DNA of 64,000 nt, from positions 1,674,001-1,738,000 of the forward strand of contig NZ_CP019285.1 in assembly GCF_000226975.2 (NCBI RefSeq), read 5' to 3'. The translations under genes were made by a program, and so were the position numbers. Below, one piece after another: positions 1-8,479 of this stretch (position 1 is the first letter of the stretch; every line of letters starts with the position of its first letter). The notes under the pieces were generated by a model that worked only from the letters and a program-made list of their open reading frames with translations, made no database searches and had not been told where the DNA came from. Origin of the DNA: Halobiforma lacisalsi AJ5 (GTDB lineage Archaea; Halobacteriota; Halobacteria; Halobacteriales; Natrialbaceae).

Positions 1-1
1 G

Positions 2-433
2 TCGCTTGCCTTCTTCGGGAACGTCATCCTGGGGCTGTGGACGCCGTACACGTTGCTCGCCTTCTCCGACGCTTACGGCTACCTCCATCCGCTGATGTTC
101 CAGTTTCTCTTCTGGAGCCACCTCGCGATGGTCGTCCAGGCCTACGTCCTCCATCGGATCTCCGACTTCCCCGTCTGGGGGATCGCGGTCGCACTCGTCT
201 GGTACGGCAGCAACCTGATCGTCGACTACTTCGTCCCGGTCGTCGGCGAGCCACACCACACGTTCATCCCCGTTCCCCGCGACGCGCCGATGTTCCTCGG
301 TGCCGACGCGCTCGGGGTCGTCGCCGCCGGCGAGGTGACGTTCGCGATGCTCGCGCTCTTTCTCGCGCTCGCGACCCGGATCAAGAAGTGCGAACTCGGA
401 CGGGTTCGGTCGGACGGCACGGCCACGCAGTGA
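2..433 (+). CDS. Membrane protein, 5' end outside window
   Basis: The reading frame is open from base 2, so the start lies upstream of the window and only the C-terminal 143 or so residues are visible. Three to four hydrophobic stretches (around the start, near LFWSHLAMVVQAYVL, near GIAVALVWYGSNLIV, and near the end at TFAMLALFLALA) mark an integral membrane protein. The tail is short and basic. I do not recognise the family and no catalytic motif is visible. The TTG at base 53 is an internal codon rather than a convincing start, because coding sequence of the same hydrophobic character continues upstream of it. Confidence 0.7.
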   Translation, partial: SLAFFGNVILGLWTPYTLLAFSDAYGYLHPLMFQFLFWSHLAMVVQAYVLHRISDFPVWGIAVALVWYGSNLIVDYFVPVVGEPHHTFIPVPRDAPMFLGADALGVVAAGEVTFAMLALFLALATRIKKCELGRVRSDGTATQ

Positions 434-495
434 CCTCCCTCGAGTGGACATCTCACTCGCAGTGGTAGTTACCGATCTTGCGGGTTGGGATATGG

Positions 496-502
496 TTTAT
501 AT
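496..502 (+). promoter_or_regulatory. TATA box for the regulator starting at 528
   Basis: The AT-rich TTTATAT lies about 26-32 bases before the ATG at 528, in otherwise GC-rich DNA. That is the spacing expected for a leaderless haloarchaeal transcript, and it favours 528 over the upstream in-frame ATGs at 492 and 501, which overlap the box. Confidence 0.5.
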
Positions 503-527
503 GACTCGCCGCTCACGAGCACGCAAG

Positions 528-1253
528 ATGCGACTCGATGCACGGCGCGAAAACGGACAACGGGTGATCGAGGGCTGGAACCGCGTCTTCGAGGCGCTCG
601 CCGCCGAACCGCGGCGCCAACTCGTCGTTTCGCTGCTCGACGCGTCGCCGGACGCGACGGTTCCGCTGCCGGAAAGCGCGGTCAATCCGAACGTACCCAC
701 CGACCCCGAGGTCCTTCGGCGGGAGTTGCACCACCAGCACCTCCCGATGCTCGCCGACGGCGGGTTCGTCGAGTGGGACGCGGACCCGCTGGTCGCCGCC
801 CGCGGCCCGAACTTCGACCAGGTCGCCGCCGTCATCGAGTCGCTACAGGCCTCGGCGACGTCCGTCCCCGACTCGCTGGTGATCGGCTGCCAGCGCCTCG
901 AGGCGGAGCGCCAGGAGGTGTTCGCCGATCGGACGCCGGGTGTCGAGGGTGAGAGGCGGCGGGACGGGCGGTCAGCCCCGGTGGGCGACGGACCTGGGGA
1001 TCGGAGTCGGGCGCGGGACCGCCGCATCGGCATCGGCCACCGAACTGGTTCAGGCGTCGGGCTGTGGGTCCGACCGTCACTTACGCCCCGCCCGCGGAAC
1101 GAGCAGTCTTCCCCTCGACGCGAACCGGCCGACAGAGCGGGATCACAAGCCAGCGCCGGCGGCCGCGCTCGGGACGACTCGAGTCCGTGCTGCCCGTCGG
1201 TTTCGATGCGGCGGCCGTCGACCGCCGGTCGCTACGTCGAGTCCGATGAATAG
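528..1253 (+). CDS. Winged-helix-like regulator with atypical C-terminal tail
   Basis: The product is 241 residues. The first 140 or so look like a haloarchaeal winged-helix regulator of the type that begins with a helix reading EALAAEPRRQLVVSLL, followed by a recognition region with LRRELHHQHLPMLADGGFVEWD. The start at 528 is chosen because a TATA box sits just upstream at leaderless spacing. After the motif VIGCQRLEAERQEVFAD (about residue 139), composition changes abruptly to Arg/Ser/Gly-rich sequence with no recognisable fold, as if the frame simply stays open after an original end was lost. DNA binding is inferred from the N-terminal half. The regulated genes are unknown. It is flanked by a membrane protein and a gene-poor stretch. 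Confidence 0.6.
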   Translation: MRLDARRENGQRVIEGWNRVFEALAAEPRRQLVVSLLDASPDATVPLPESAVNPNVPTDPEVLRRELHHQHLPMLADGGFVEWDADPLVAARGPNFDQVAAVIESLQASATSVPDSLVIGCQRLEAERQEVFADRTPGVEGERRRDGRSAPVGDGPGDRSRARDRRIGIGHRTGSGVGLWVRPSLTPRPRNEQSSPRREPADRAGSQASAGGRARDDSSPCCPSVSMRRPSTAGRYVESDE

Positions 1254-1732
1254 CGGACCGAATCGGACCGTTCGGTCCTCGAGTTCGGACGTCCGGACCC
1301 TGTAGTGGTCCTTCGTAGGCGTAGACCCAATCGCTTTCGTGGCCGAGAATTTGGTGCGTCGCGTCACATTCCTCGAGGAGCCGTCGACGCGGTCGCCGTC
1401 GTCGATTCCGGCGTTGTCGGCGGTGACGGTCCAGGTGTGGCTCCCGCCGGGGTCGACGTTCTCGTTCACCGTGCCTCTCTCCGAGAACGACGGTCGGTGG
1501 CTCGAGCCCGGTGGATCGAGTTCGTGTCCGCCCGCTACTCCGGCTACCCCGTTGCGGGTGATTTTGCGGTCGACCCGGGACAGTCTGCTAATCCAGCCAT
1601 CATTTTATGATCCGTCGCGGCGTCCGTAGAGTCACTGATCGCTGCGGGCGGCTGTGAGTGTGAGTCACCGTTCCCGGCCATCGATCCGACTCGAGTTCAC
1701 AGTCCGACCGGAAACCCGGAGGCACCCGATCC
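1254..1732. other. Gene-poor 479-base stretch with possible remnant
   Basis: No convincing intact gene is present. The only protein-like signal is on the minus strand at about 1300-1490 (see the pseudogene entry). The last 100 bases form the upstream region of the ABC ATPase at 1733, without an obvious TATA box at leaderless distance. Confidence 0.5.
1300..1490 (-). pseudogene. Possible remnant of a pilin-like or surface-protein gene
   Basis: On the minus strand one frame reads FSERGTVNENVDPGG, then SHTWTVTADNAG and IDDGDRV, then a segment ending in RNVT. This resembles the beta-rich C-terminal part of haloarchaeal pilin or surface proteins, where a phrase of the type GTV-N-x-V-x-PGGSHTWTVTA is followed by DDGDxVTL. 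There is no credible start, no N-terminal hydrophobic helix, and the frame degenerates on both sides. I read this as a decayed fragment. Assignment to the pilin family is from memory of typical sequences and is weak. Confidence 0.3.
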
Positions 1733-2716
1733 ATGCGTCCCCAGACCGACGCCGACGATCCTGCGGCCGAGACCGGCTCCGCGACCGAATCCGACCCGGA
1801 GAGCGCTCGAGAGGCCCCCGTCATCAGCATCGACGATCTCACGAAGCGGTACGGCGACGTCACCGCCAACGACGGCGTCACCTTCGACGTCGGAGCGGGC
1901 GAGATATTCGGCTACCTCGGCCCGAACGGGGCGGGAAAGACGACGACGATTCGGTTACTCCTCGGACTCATCAAACCGACCGCCGGAACGGCGACCGTTC
2001 TCGGCGCGGACGTCCGGGATCGACGGGCGCTCACCGAGGTGAAATCCGACGTCGGCTACCTCCCGGACACGCTCGGGTTCGAGGACCGACTGACCGGGCG
2101 CCAGGCGCTCGATTACTTCGCGCGGATGCGGGGCGACGAGCGACGCGAGGAGTTGCTGGAACTGTTTCGTCCGCCACTCGACAAGCGGATCGAAACCTAC
2201 TCCTCGGGGAACCGGCGGATGCTCGGGATCGTTCAGGCGTTCATGCACGATCCGCAACTCGCGATCCTGGACGAACCCACGTCCGGGCTGGACCCGCTCA
2301 AACAGGACCGAATGCACGCATTTCTCGAGGCGGAACGCGACGCGGGGAAGACGATCTTCTTCTCGTCGCACGTCCTGAGCGAGGTCCAGCGCGTCTGTGA
2401 TCGCGTCGGGATCATCCGGGACGGGGAACTGGTCGCCCTCGAGGACATCGACGACTTGCTCGAACGCGGCGGGAAGGACGTTCGAGTGGAACTGGCGGAG
2501 TCAGTCGACGAGGACGCGTTCGTCACGTCGGAGATGATCGACGTCGAGTCCGTCGAGGGAACGGTCCGTTTCACCTACACCGGCGAGGCCGGCGCGCTCC
2601 TGGAGCACCTCGTCCGGTTCGACGTCGTCGACGTCGAGATCGGGGACCCACAACTCGACGACATCTTCAAACACTACTACGGGGACGAACGGGACCCGCT
2701 CCCGGGGGACGGATGA
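1733..2716 (+). CDS. ABC transporter ATP-binding protein (NatA/CcmA type)
   Basis: This 327-residue protein energises the two permeases encoded directly downstream. The Walker A motif GPNGAGKTTT lies at about residues 63-72, the Walker B/D-loop LAILDEPTSGLD in the middle, and the signature region reads YSSGNRRMLGIVQA, a variant of LSGGQ in which Gly-Gln is replaced by Asn-Arg. The H-loop is in FFSSHVLSEV. The C-terminal 90 residues form the acidic extension typical of ABC-2 exporter ATPases. Its stop overlaps the next start as ATGA, so translation is coupled to the permease. The first 28 residues are a low-complexity acidic leader. The substrate cannot be read from the sequence; ABC-2 exporters of this type move drugs, lipids or polysaccharides. 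Confidence 0.9.
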   Translation: MRPQTDADDPAAETGSATESDPESAREAPVISIDDLTKRYGDVTANDGVTFDVGAGEIFGYLGPNGAGKTTTIRLLLGLIKPTAGTATVLGADVRDRRALTEVKSDVGYLPDTLGFEDRLTGRQALDYFARMRGDERREELLELFRPPLDKRIETYSSGNRRMLGIVQAFMHDPQLAILDEPTSGLDPLKQDRMHAFLEAERDAGKTIFFSSHVLSEVQRVCDRVGIIRDGELVALEDIDDLLERGGKDVRVELAESVDEDAFVTSEMIDVESVEGTVRFTYTGEAGALLEHLVRFDVVDVEIGDPQLDDIFKHYYGDERDPLPGDG

Positions 2717-3495
2717 CCGCCGTCCTGCGCGTCGAATCTCGAAAACTGTTTCGCAGCACGCTTGTACTGACCGGGCTGCTCGCCCTGCTCTCGGCGTTTT
2801 TCCTCCTCGTCTTCCCGAGCATCCAGGAGGAGGCGGAACTCGTCGAGCAGGTGTACCCGGCGTACATGCTCGAGTTACTCGGCATCGAGGAACTCCACAC
2901 GATCGAGGGGTTCGCCGGCGGCTACATCTTCCCGTTCGCCTGGGTGCTCCTCGGCGGGATCTACTTCGCGTACGTCAGTGCAGGCACGATCTCCCGGGAC
3001 GTCCGGACGCGGCGGATGGATCTCACGCTCTCGAACCCGGTCTCCCGTGAGTCGGTCGTCCTCCAGAAGGTCGCCGCGCTGTGGGTCCCCCTGGCAGGAC
3101 TGACGATCGGATTGGCGGTCGTGTTGTTCGCCGGCGCGACGCTTCTGGGGGAGCCGTTCGATCCCGTCCCGCTCGCGATGGTCCACCTGCTCGGCGTGCC
3201 CTACCTCCTGGTCTGTGCCGCTATCGGGACCGTCCTGTCGGTCACCCTCGACCGCGTCGAAACCGCACAGGCCGCGGCACTGGTACTCGTGTTTTCCCTC
3301 TGGCTGGTCGACGATCTCTCGCACATGAGCCCCGATTTCGAGTGGGTCGGGGACCTCACGCCGAGCCGGTACTACGATCCGTCGGCGATCCTCGTCCACG
3401 AGGAGTACGCATTCGGAGACGCGGGCATCCTCCTCGCGGCCTTCCTCGTCCTGCTGGCCGTCGCCGTCCTGATCTTCACGCGGAGGGATATCTGA
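2713..3495 (+). CDS. ABC-2 type permease, first tandem copy
   Basis: The 260-residue integral membrane protein has about six hydrophobic segments: an N-terminal one around LVLTGLLALLSAFFLLVF, a cluster in the middle, and a last one followed by the short tail FTRRDI. It contains the ABC-2 permease pattern RRMDLTLSNPVSRE. It starts inside the stop of the ATPase gene and is followed after one base by a paralogue of exactly the same length. The two permeases probably form a heterodimeric channel with two copies of the ATPase. See the duplication finding. Confidence 0.85.
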   Translation: MTAVLRVESRKLFRSTLVLTGLLALLSAFFLLVFPSIQEEAELVEQVYPAYMLELLGIEELHTIEGFAGGYIFPFAWVLLGGIYFAYVSAGTISRDVRTRRMDLTLSNPVSRESVVLQKVAALWVPLAGLTIGLAVVLFAGATLLGEPFDPVPLAMVHLLGVPYLLVCAAIGTVLSVTLDRVETAQAAALVLVFSLWLVDDLSHMSPDFEWVGDLTPSRYYDPSAILVHEEYAFGDAGILLAAFLVLLAVAVLIFTRRDI

Positions 3496-3496
3496 G

Positions 3497-4279
3497 ATGA
3501 CGGCCGTGCTCCGACTCGAGTCCAGAAAGCGCGTCCGTGGCTCGGCGATCCTGCTCGTCGTCTTCGTTCTGCTGTCGGCGCTGTACTTCTCGATGTTCCC
3601 CGGCATTCAGGAGGAGATGGATGCGTTCGAGGAGGCGTTCCCCGAGTACATGTTCGACCTCTTCGGGATCGAAGCGCTCCACACGATCGAAGGGTTCGTC
3701 GCCGCCGAACTCTACGCCTTCTTCTGGTCGCTGCTGCTCGCGATCTACTTCGCGTACGTCGGGGCCGGCCTGATCGCGGGCGACGTGCAGGACCGGCGGA
3801 TGGACCTCACGCTCTCGAATCCGGTCTCGCGGGAGTCGGTCGTCCTCCAGAAGGTCGCCGCGCTGTGGGTCCCGGTGGTCGCGCTGAACGTCGGCGTGCC
3901 GATCGTCGTCTACGTTGCCGCACTCGCCATCGGCGAGTCGTTCGATCCGGTCGCCCTCGCGATGGTCCACCTGCTGTCGATACCCTACCTGTTGGTCTGT
4001 GCCGGGATCGGGCTCGTGCTCTCGGTGTTCGTCGATCACGTCCGGATCGCCAGGGGGACGGCCCTGGTGCTCGTCTTCCTGCTGTGGCTCGTCGACGGCG
4101 TCTCGAGGCTGGATCCCGACTACGAGTGGATCGGCGACCTCACGCCGAGCCGGTACTACGACGAGACGGCGATCCTCGTCCACGAGGAGTACGCCGTCGG
4201 CGACGCCGGAATCCTCCTCGCCGCGTTTCTCGTGCTGGTCGCGGTCTCGGTCGTGATCTTTACCCGCCGGGACATTTGA
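3497..4279 (+). CDS. ABC-2 type permease, second tandem copy
   Basis: This 260-residue paralogue of the preceding gene keeps the same membrane topology, the same RRMDLTLSNPVSRE motif and the same FTRRDI end. Its ATG begins one base after the TGA of the first copy. A 41-base run (3833-3873) is identical to 3049-3089, whereas the N-terminal thirds differ, which suggests duplication followed by gene conversion or strong constraint in the middle. It is the last gene of the exporter operon. Confidence 0.85.
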   Translation: MTAVLRLESRKRVRGSAILLVVFVLLSALYFSMFPGIQEEMDAFEEAFPEYMFDLFGIEALHTIEGFVAAELYAFFWSLLLAIYFAYVGAGLIAGDVQDRRMDLTLSNPVSRESVVLQKVAALWVPVVALNVGVPIVVYVAALAIGESFDPVALAMVHLLSIPYLLVCAGIGLVLSVFVDHVRIARGTALVLVFLLWLVDGVSRLDPDYEWIGDLTPSRYYDETAILVHEEYAVGDAGILLAAFLVLVAVSVVIFTRRDI

Positions 4280-4339
4280 CGGTCACCCCCACTTCGACGC
4301 GGTGCTGACCGTCAGTCGAAACCGAAGGAAGGCCCCGCC

Positions 4340-4344
4340 TATAT
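4340..4344 (+). promoter_or_regulatory. TATA element for the Tat-secreted protein gene
   Basis: TATAT lies 27-31 bases before the ATG at 4371, the expected position for a leaderless transcript. It supports 4371 over the longer in-frame extension beginning at 4302. Confidence 0.45.
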
Positions 4345-4370
4345 CGGGGTCGGCGGTGTGGCACACGGCT

Positions 4371-5399
4371 ATGACACCGAGCCGACGGGATCTCCTCGAG
4401 TTCGCCGGAGCGATGGGAGTCGCGACGGTCTCCGCCGTCGGAACCGCCGGGGTACTGGCCTCCGGCGTGACGGCTCAGGAAGACAGTACCGACGACACCG
4501 ACGACGTCCCCGAGTACAGCCGGTGGCTCACCCTCGAGGACGACGCTCTCGAGTTCGTCTCCGTCGACTGGACGAGCGTCGGCGACGACCTCCGGGCGGA
4601 ACTCCAGGCGGGCCAACCGGACGAGGAAGTGCCGCCGGAGTTCGAGGCGGATCCGATGGTCGCACCCGTCTCGGAGGCCCTGCTCTCGGCGTACTTCTAC
4701 GTCGGGCTGGATCTCGCCCGGTACAGGATCGGCCGGATCCTCGAGGAGGAGGCGTTCGACTCGACCGTCGAGGAGCTACTGTTGACCGATCGGGCGTTCG
4801 TCGCGACCGGTGACATCGACCCCGACGAGGTCGACGCGCGCGTCACCGCCGAGGCGGAGGCCGACTTCCTCCGGCAACTCGAGCGCACGGACGAGATCGG
4901 CGAGTACGGCGTTTACACGCCGGTCGATCCGGGGAACGACGCGGCGATCGCCGTCGGAGCGGACGCGATCCTCGCCAGTGAGGCGCGCCCGGCCGTCGAC
5001 GATCCCTCGGGCGCGCTCGAGACCGCAATCGGGGCTGCCGCCGGCGAGATCGATCGGGCGACGGACGACTCCGAGACGGTCGCGTGGCTGCTCGAGGCCG
5101 CGGGGGACGGCGACGTAGCCGTCGGGCGGTACGGCGATCCGCTCGACGATTCGGGCGACGGACTCGCCGACGTCGAGTTCGAGTACGACGAACTCGAGGG
5201 CGCGGCGGGGATCGTCTCCTCGTTCGAAGTGGAAGACGAGGGGACGGCTACCGGCGATTTCGCGGCCGTGCTCGACGATCCTGACGAGGCCGCGCTCGAG
5301 GCGATACTCGGCGCTTCGGGGGAGGACCGATCGCTCGAGGTCGACGGCGACCGCGTGACCGCGACGGCGACCTGGCGGGAGGAACTGGTGATCAACTGA
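4371..5399 (+). CDS. Tat-secreted hypothetical protein
   Basis: The product is 342 residues. It begins with a twin-arginine signal: SRRDLLEFAG followed by an Ala/Val/Gly-rich hydrophobic stretch ending in VTAQ, after which the mature protein is very acidic. The mature part has no Cys lipobox, so a released or otherwise anchored extracellular protein is likely. No enzyme motif is recognised. The pattern of alternating short helices and strands with many Asp/Glu residues is common among haloarchaeal exported proteins of unknown function. The start at 4371 is preferred because the TATA element fits and the Tat motif falls at residues 3-9. It stands alone, followed by convergent valS. Confidence 0.75.
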   Translation: MTPSRRDLLEFAGAMGVATVSAVGTAGVLASGVTAQEDSTDDTDDVPEYSRWLTLEDDALEFVSVDWTSVGDDLRAELQAGQPDEEVPPEFEADPMVAPVSEALLSAYFYVGLDLARYRIGRILEEEAFDSTVEELLLTDRAFVATGDIDPDEVDARVTAEAEADFLRQLERTDEIGEYGVYTPVDPGNDAAIAVGADAILASEARPAVDDPSGALETAIGAAAGEIDRATDDSETVAWLLEAAGDGDVAVGRYGDPLDDSGDGLADVEFEYDELEGAAGIVSSFEVEDEGTATGDFAAVLDDPDEAALEAILGASGEDRSLEVDGDRVTATATWREELVIN

Positions 5400-5461
5400 T
5401 CGGCTTCCGTACTCGTTTCCGTCGGGAAGGGAATCGGAACGAACTGAGGGGCCAGGGGACG

Positions 5462-8143
5462 TTACTCGACGATGACGACCGCCGACTCCGTCTCGAGCAT
5501 CTCGCCCTCGCCGGAGTAGGTCCGCTCACGTTCGACCTCGAACAGGTCCTCGGCGAGTTCTTCGCCGGCGACGCGGAGGACGCCGTCCTCACGGTCGAGT
5601 TCGTAGTCGCCGCTCTCGATGCCGGCGTCGATCTCGCCGACCTTCTCGCCGTACTGCGGGCCGACCTGCGAGTAGTCGAGGTCGATCGAGGCGACCTGGG
5701 TGGTGATCTCCGGCTGATCCGAGAGCACCTCGAGGTCCGCGACGTGCATCACGTTCGCGATCGCGTCCGCGAAGCCGTCGACCTCGCCGTAGACGGCGAC
5801 GGCCTCGAGGTCGGCGTTCAGCGGCAACTGGTTCTCGCTCTTGTAGCGACGCAGTGCCGAGATGACCTCCATCGCCGTCTCGCCGGCCTCGAGGTCGGCG
5901 TCGTACCCCTGCGGTTCGGGCCAGTCGCGGAGGTGGATGCTGGTCTCCTCGAGGCTGCCGTCTCCGGTATAAACGGCCTGCCAGATTTCCTCCGTGACGT
6001 GGGGGAGGAACGGTGCCCACAGTTCGAGGAAGGTTCGGTGGGCCGTCCGCAGCGCGTACTGGGTCGACGGGTTGTCCTCGCGTTCCTTGGCGATCTCGAG
6101 GTAGTCGTCACAGAAGGTGTTCCAGAAGAACGTCCGCAGCCGGTCGCGGGCCTTCGCGAACTCGTAGGCCTCGAGTTGGGCCGTCAGCTCCTCGGTGGCG
6201 TCGTCGAGTTCCGCGAGCAGCCAGCGGTCGATCGGCTCGAGTTCCTCGGGTTCGTCGGGCTCGCGCGGCGCGAGGGTGTTGACGAGCTTGGAGGCGTTCC
6301 AGAGCTTCCGCAGGAGCTTCTCGCCCGCGGTGAGGTCCTTCTCCTGGTACGGGAAGTCGTCGCCGACCGCGGCGCTTGCCGCCCAGAAGCGGACGGCGTC
6401 GACGGGGTACTCCGCGAGCACCTCGTCGGGCGCGACGATGTTGCCCCGGGATTTGGACATCTTCTCGCGGTTCTCGTCCAACACGTGGCCGTTGATCATC
6501 GTCGCGTCGAACGGCACCTCGCCGGTGTGCTCGTAGCACTTGACGACGGTGTGGAACAGCCAGAACGAGATGATGTCGTGGCCCTGCGGGCGCAGATCGA
6601 ACGGGTAGAGTTCCGGCTTCGACATGGTGAACTCCTCGGCGTCTTCGTCCCAGTCCCAGCCGGCGTTGATCAGCGGGGTCAGCGACGACGTGGCCCACGT
6701 GTCGAAGACGTCCTCCTCGGCGACGAACTCGTCGCCGCCACACTCGGGACAGGTCTCGACCGGCGGCTCGTCCGAGAGGGGATCGACGGGCAGGTCCTCC
6801 TTCTCTGCGATGATCTCGTGATCGCAGTCCTCGCAGTACCAGACCGGGAACGGGATCCCCGAGTCGCGCTGGCGCGAGATCAGCCAGTCCCACTCCAGCC
6901 CCTCGATCCAGTGTTTGTACCGGGTGAACATCTTCTCCGGGTACCAGTCCATCTCCCGGCCGGCCTCGAGGTACTCCTCCTTGTGATCGAGGATCTCGAC
7001 GTACCACTGCTTGGAGACGCGGAACTCGACGGGCGTGTCACACCGTTCGTGGACCTGCACGGTGTGGGTGATCGATTCGCGGTCCCGCAGGTAGCCCGCG
7101 TCGTCCAGATCCTCGACGATGGCCTCGCGGGCCTCGTCGGTGGACATGCCCTCGTAGTCGCCGGCGAGGTCGGTCATCGTCCCCGACTCGTCGATCGCCA
7201 CGCGGAGCGGGAGGTCGTGGGCCTGGTACCACTCGATGTCCTTCTGGTCGCCGAAGGTACAGCACATCACGACGCCGCTGCCTTTCTCCATGTCGACGCG
7301 GTCGTCGGCGATGATCGGCACCTCGTGGCCGAAGATCGGGATGCGTGCGGTCTCGCCGACCAGGTCCTGGTTCTCGTCGTCGTCGGGATGGACGAAGACG
7401 GAGACACAGGCCGGGATCAGTTCCGGGCGGGTCGTCGAGATGACGAACTCGTCGCGGGGGGCGTCCCCGGTGAGTTCGAACGCGATGTCGTTGAAGTGGG
7501 CGCCCTTCTCCATGTCCTCCATCTCGACCTGCGAGATCGCCGTCTCGCACTCGGGACACCAGATCGCGGGCGCCTTCTGGCGGTACTCCCGGCCCTGCTC
7601 GTAGAGGTCGATGAACGAGAGCTGGGAGACCCGCTGGACGCGGGGTTCGATCGTCTTGTAGGTGTTCCCCCAGTCGATCGAACAGCCGAGTCCCTGCATC
7701 TTCTCCGTGAACTCGGCCTCGTACTCCTGGCAGACCTCGCGACAGAGTTGCTGGAACTCGCGGCGTTCGTAGTCTTGGTGGCGGATGTCGAGTTCCTTCT
7801 CGGTCAGTCGCTCGGAGGCGATCCCGTTGTCGTCGTAGCCGAACGGAAAGAGGACGTCGCCGTCGTGCATCCGCTGGAAGCGCGCGGCGAAGTCCTGTAG
7901 CGTGTGGCCGTAGAGGTGGCCCATGTGGAGGCTGCCCGACACCGTCGGCGGCGGCGTATCGATGGCGTAGACGGTGTTTGGGTCCTTCTCGGGGTCACTC
8001 TCGTAGGCGTAGACCTCCTCGTCGACCCAGCGCCGCTGCCAGCGCTCCTCGACGGCTTCGGGGTCGTACCCGCCCTCGAGGGTCGGCTCGTCCTCGGAGG
8101 CCGGCTGCCGTTCCCCTTCTCCGTCGGGTGCGTCCGTGCTCAT
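5462..8143 (-). CDS. valS: Valyl-tRNA synthetase
   Basis: The 893-residue class I synthetase charges tRNA-Val. The signature HIGH is present as HMGH within PPPTVSGSLHMGHLYGH, and KMSKS is intact within ENREKMSKSRGN. The editing domain lies between the two halves of the Rossmann fold, followed by an anticodon-binding helical domain and a short C-terminal region. Zinc-type Cys clusters (WCPECE; CEDC with CPEC) occur in the insertions. I chose the ATG at 8143, because the upstream extension to 8260 starts at TTG and is low-complexity Thr/Ala/Pro sequence. The first 30 or so residues (acidic, Gln/Pro-rich) are a haloarchaeal extension. The length is close to that of archaeal ValRS. Confidence 0.97.
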   Translation of the reverse strand: MSTDAPDGEGERQPASEDEPTLEGGYDPEAVEERWQRRWVDEEVYAYESDPEKDPNTVYAIDTPPPTVSGSLHMGHLYGHTLQDFAARFQRMHDGDVLFPFGYDDNGIASERLTEKELDIRHQDYERREFQQLCREVCQEYEAEFTEKMQGLGCSIDWGNTYKTIEPRVQRVSQLSFIDLYEQGREYRQKAPAIWCPECETAISQVEMEDMEKGAHFNDIAFELTGDAPRDEFVISTTRPELIPACVSVFVHPDDDENQDLVGETARIPIFGHEVPIIADDRVDMEKGSGVVMCCTFGDQKDIEWYQAHDLPLRVAIDESGTMTDLAGDYEGMSTDEAREAIVEDLDDAGYLRDRESITHTVQVHERCDTPVEFRVSKQWYVEILDHKEEYLEAGREMDWYPEKMFTRYKHWIEGLEWDWLISRQRDSGIPFPVWYCEDCDHEIIAEKEDLPVDPLSDEPPVETCPECGGDEFVAEEDVFDTWATSSLTPLINAGWDWDEDAEEFTMSKPELYPFDLRPQGHDIISFWLFHTVVKCYEHTGEVPFDATMINGHVLDENREKMSKSRGNIVAPDEVLAEYPVDAVRFWAASAAVGDDFPYQEKDLTAGEKLLRKLWNASKLVNTLAPREPDEPEELEPIDRWLLAELDDATEELTAQLEAYEFAKARDRLRTFFWNTFCDDYLEIAKEREDNPSTQYALRTAHRTFLELWAPFLPHVTEEIWQAVYTGDGSLEETSIHLRDWPEPQGYDADLEAGETAMEVISALRRYKSENQLPLNADLEAVAVYGEVDGFADAIANVMHVADLEVLSDQPEITTQVASIDLDYSQVGPQYGEKVGEIDAGIESGDYELDREDGVLRVAGEELAEDLFEVERERTYSGEGEMLETESAVVIVE

Positions 8144-8479
8144 GCTCTCACCGCCCGTAGCGGGCGTCGTCGGTGCGTCGGTCGCGGGAGCGTCGGTCGT
8201 CCGTGTCGATGATCCATAGCTGGTACTGGCCGTTGCTCGGTGAAATTCGGTCGGGGACAATACATCCGTCGAAACGGGGTAGGGAATGCGGGGCTACGGG
8301 GCCCCTACGAACACGCCACGCGGACCGTCGAAGCGGCCCGTCCGGACCGCGACGGAGCGGATCATACCGGGAAATGACGGCGGGCTCCGTGTTAGGTGTT
8401 TCGCGTTCGCTGGCCCCGTCTCTCGAGTTCGTCCTGCCGGCAGCACCACTAAGGAGGGCGTTCCCGTACTGACGTCGGT

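Noticed and set aside
5744-7900. 718-codon plus-strand frame opposite valS
   Set aside because: It is the exact antisense of a certain gene. Long antisense frames are expected in GC-rich haloarchaeal DNA, and the translation has no domain or plausible composition.
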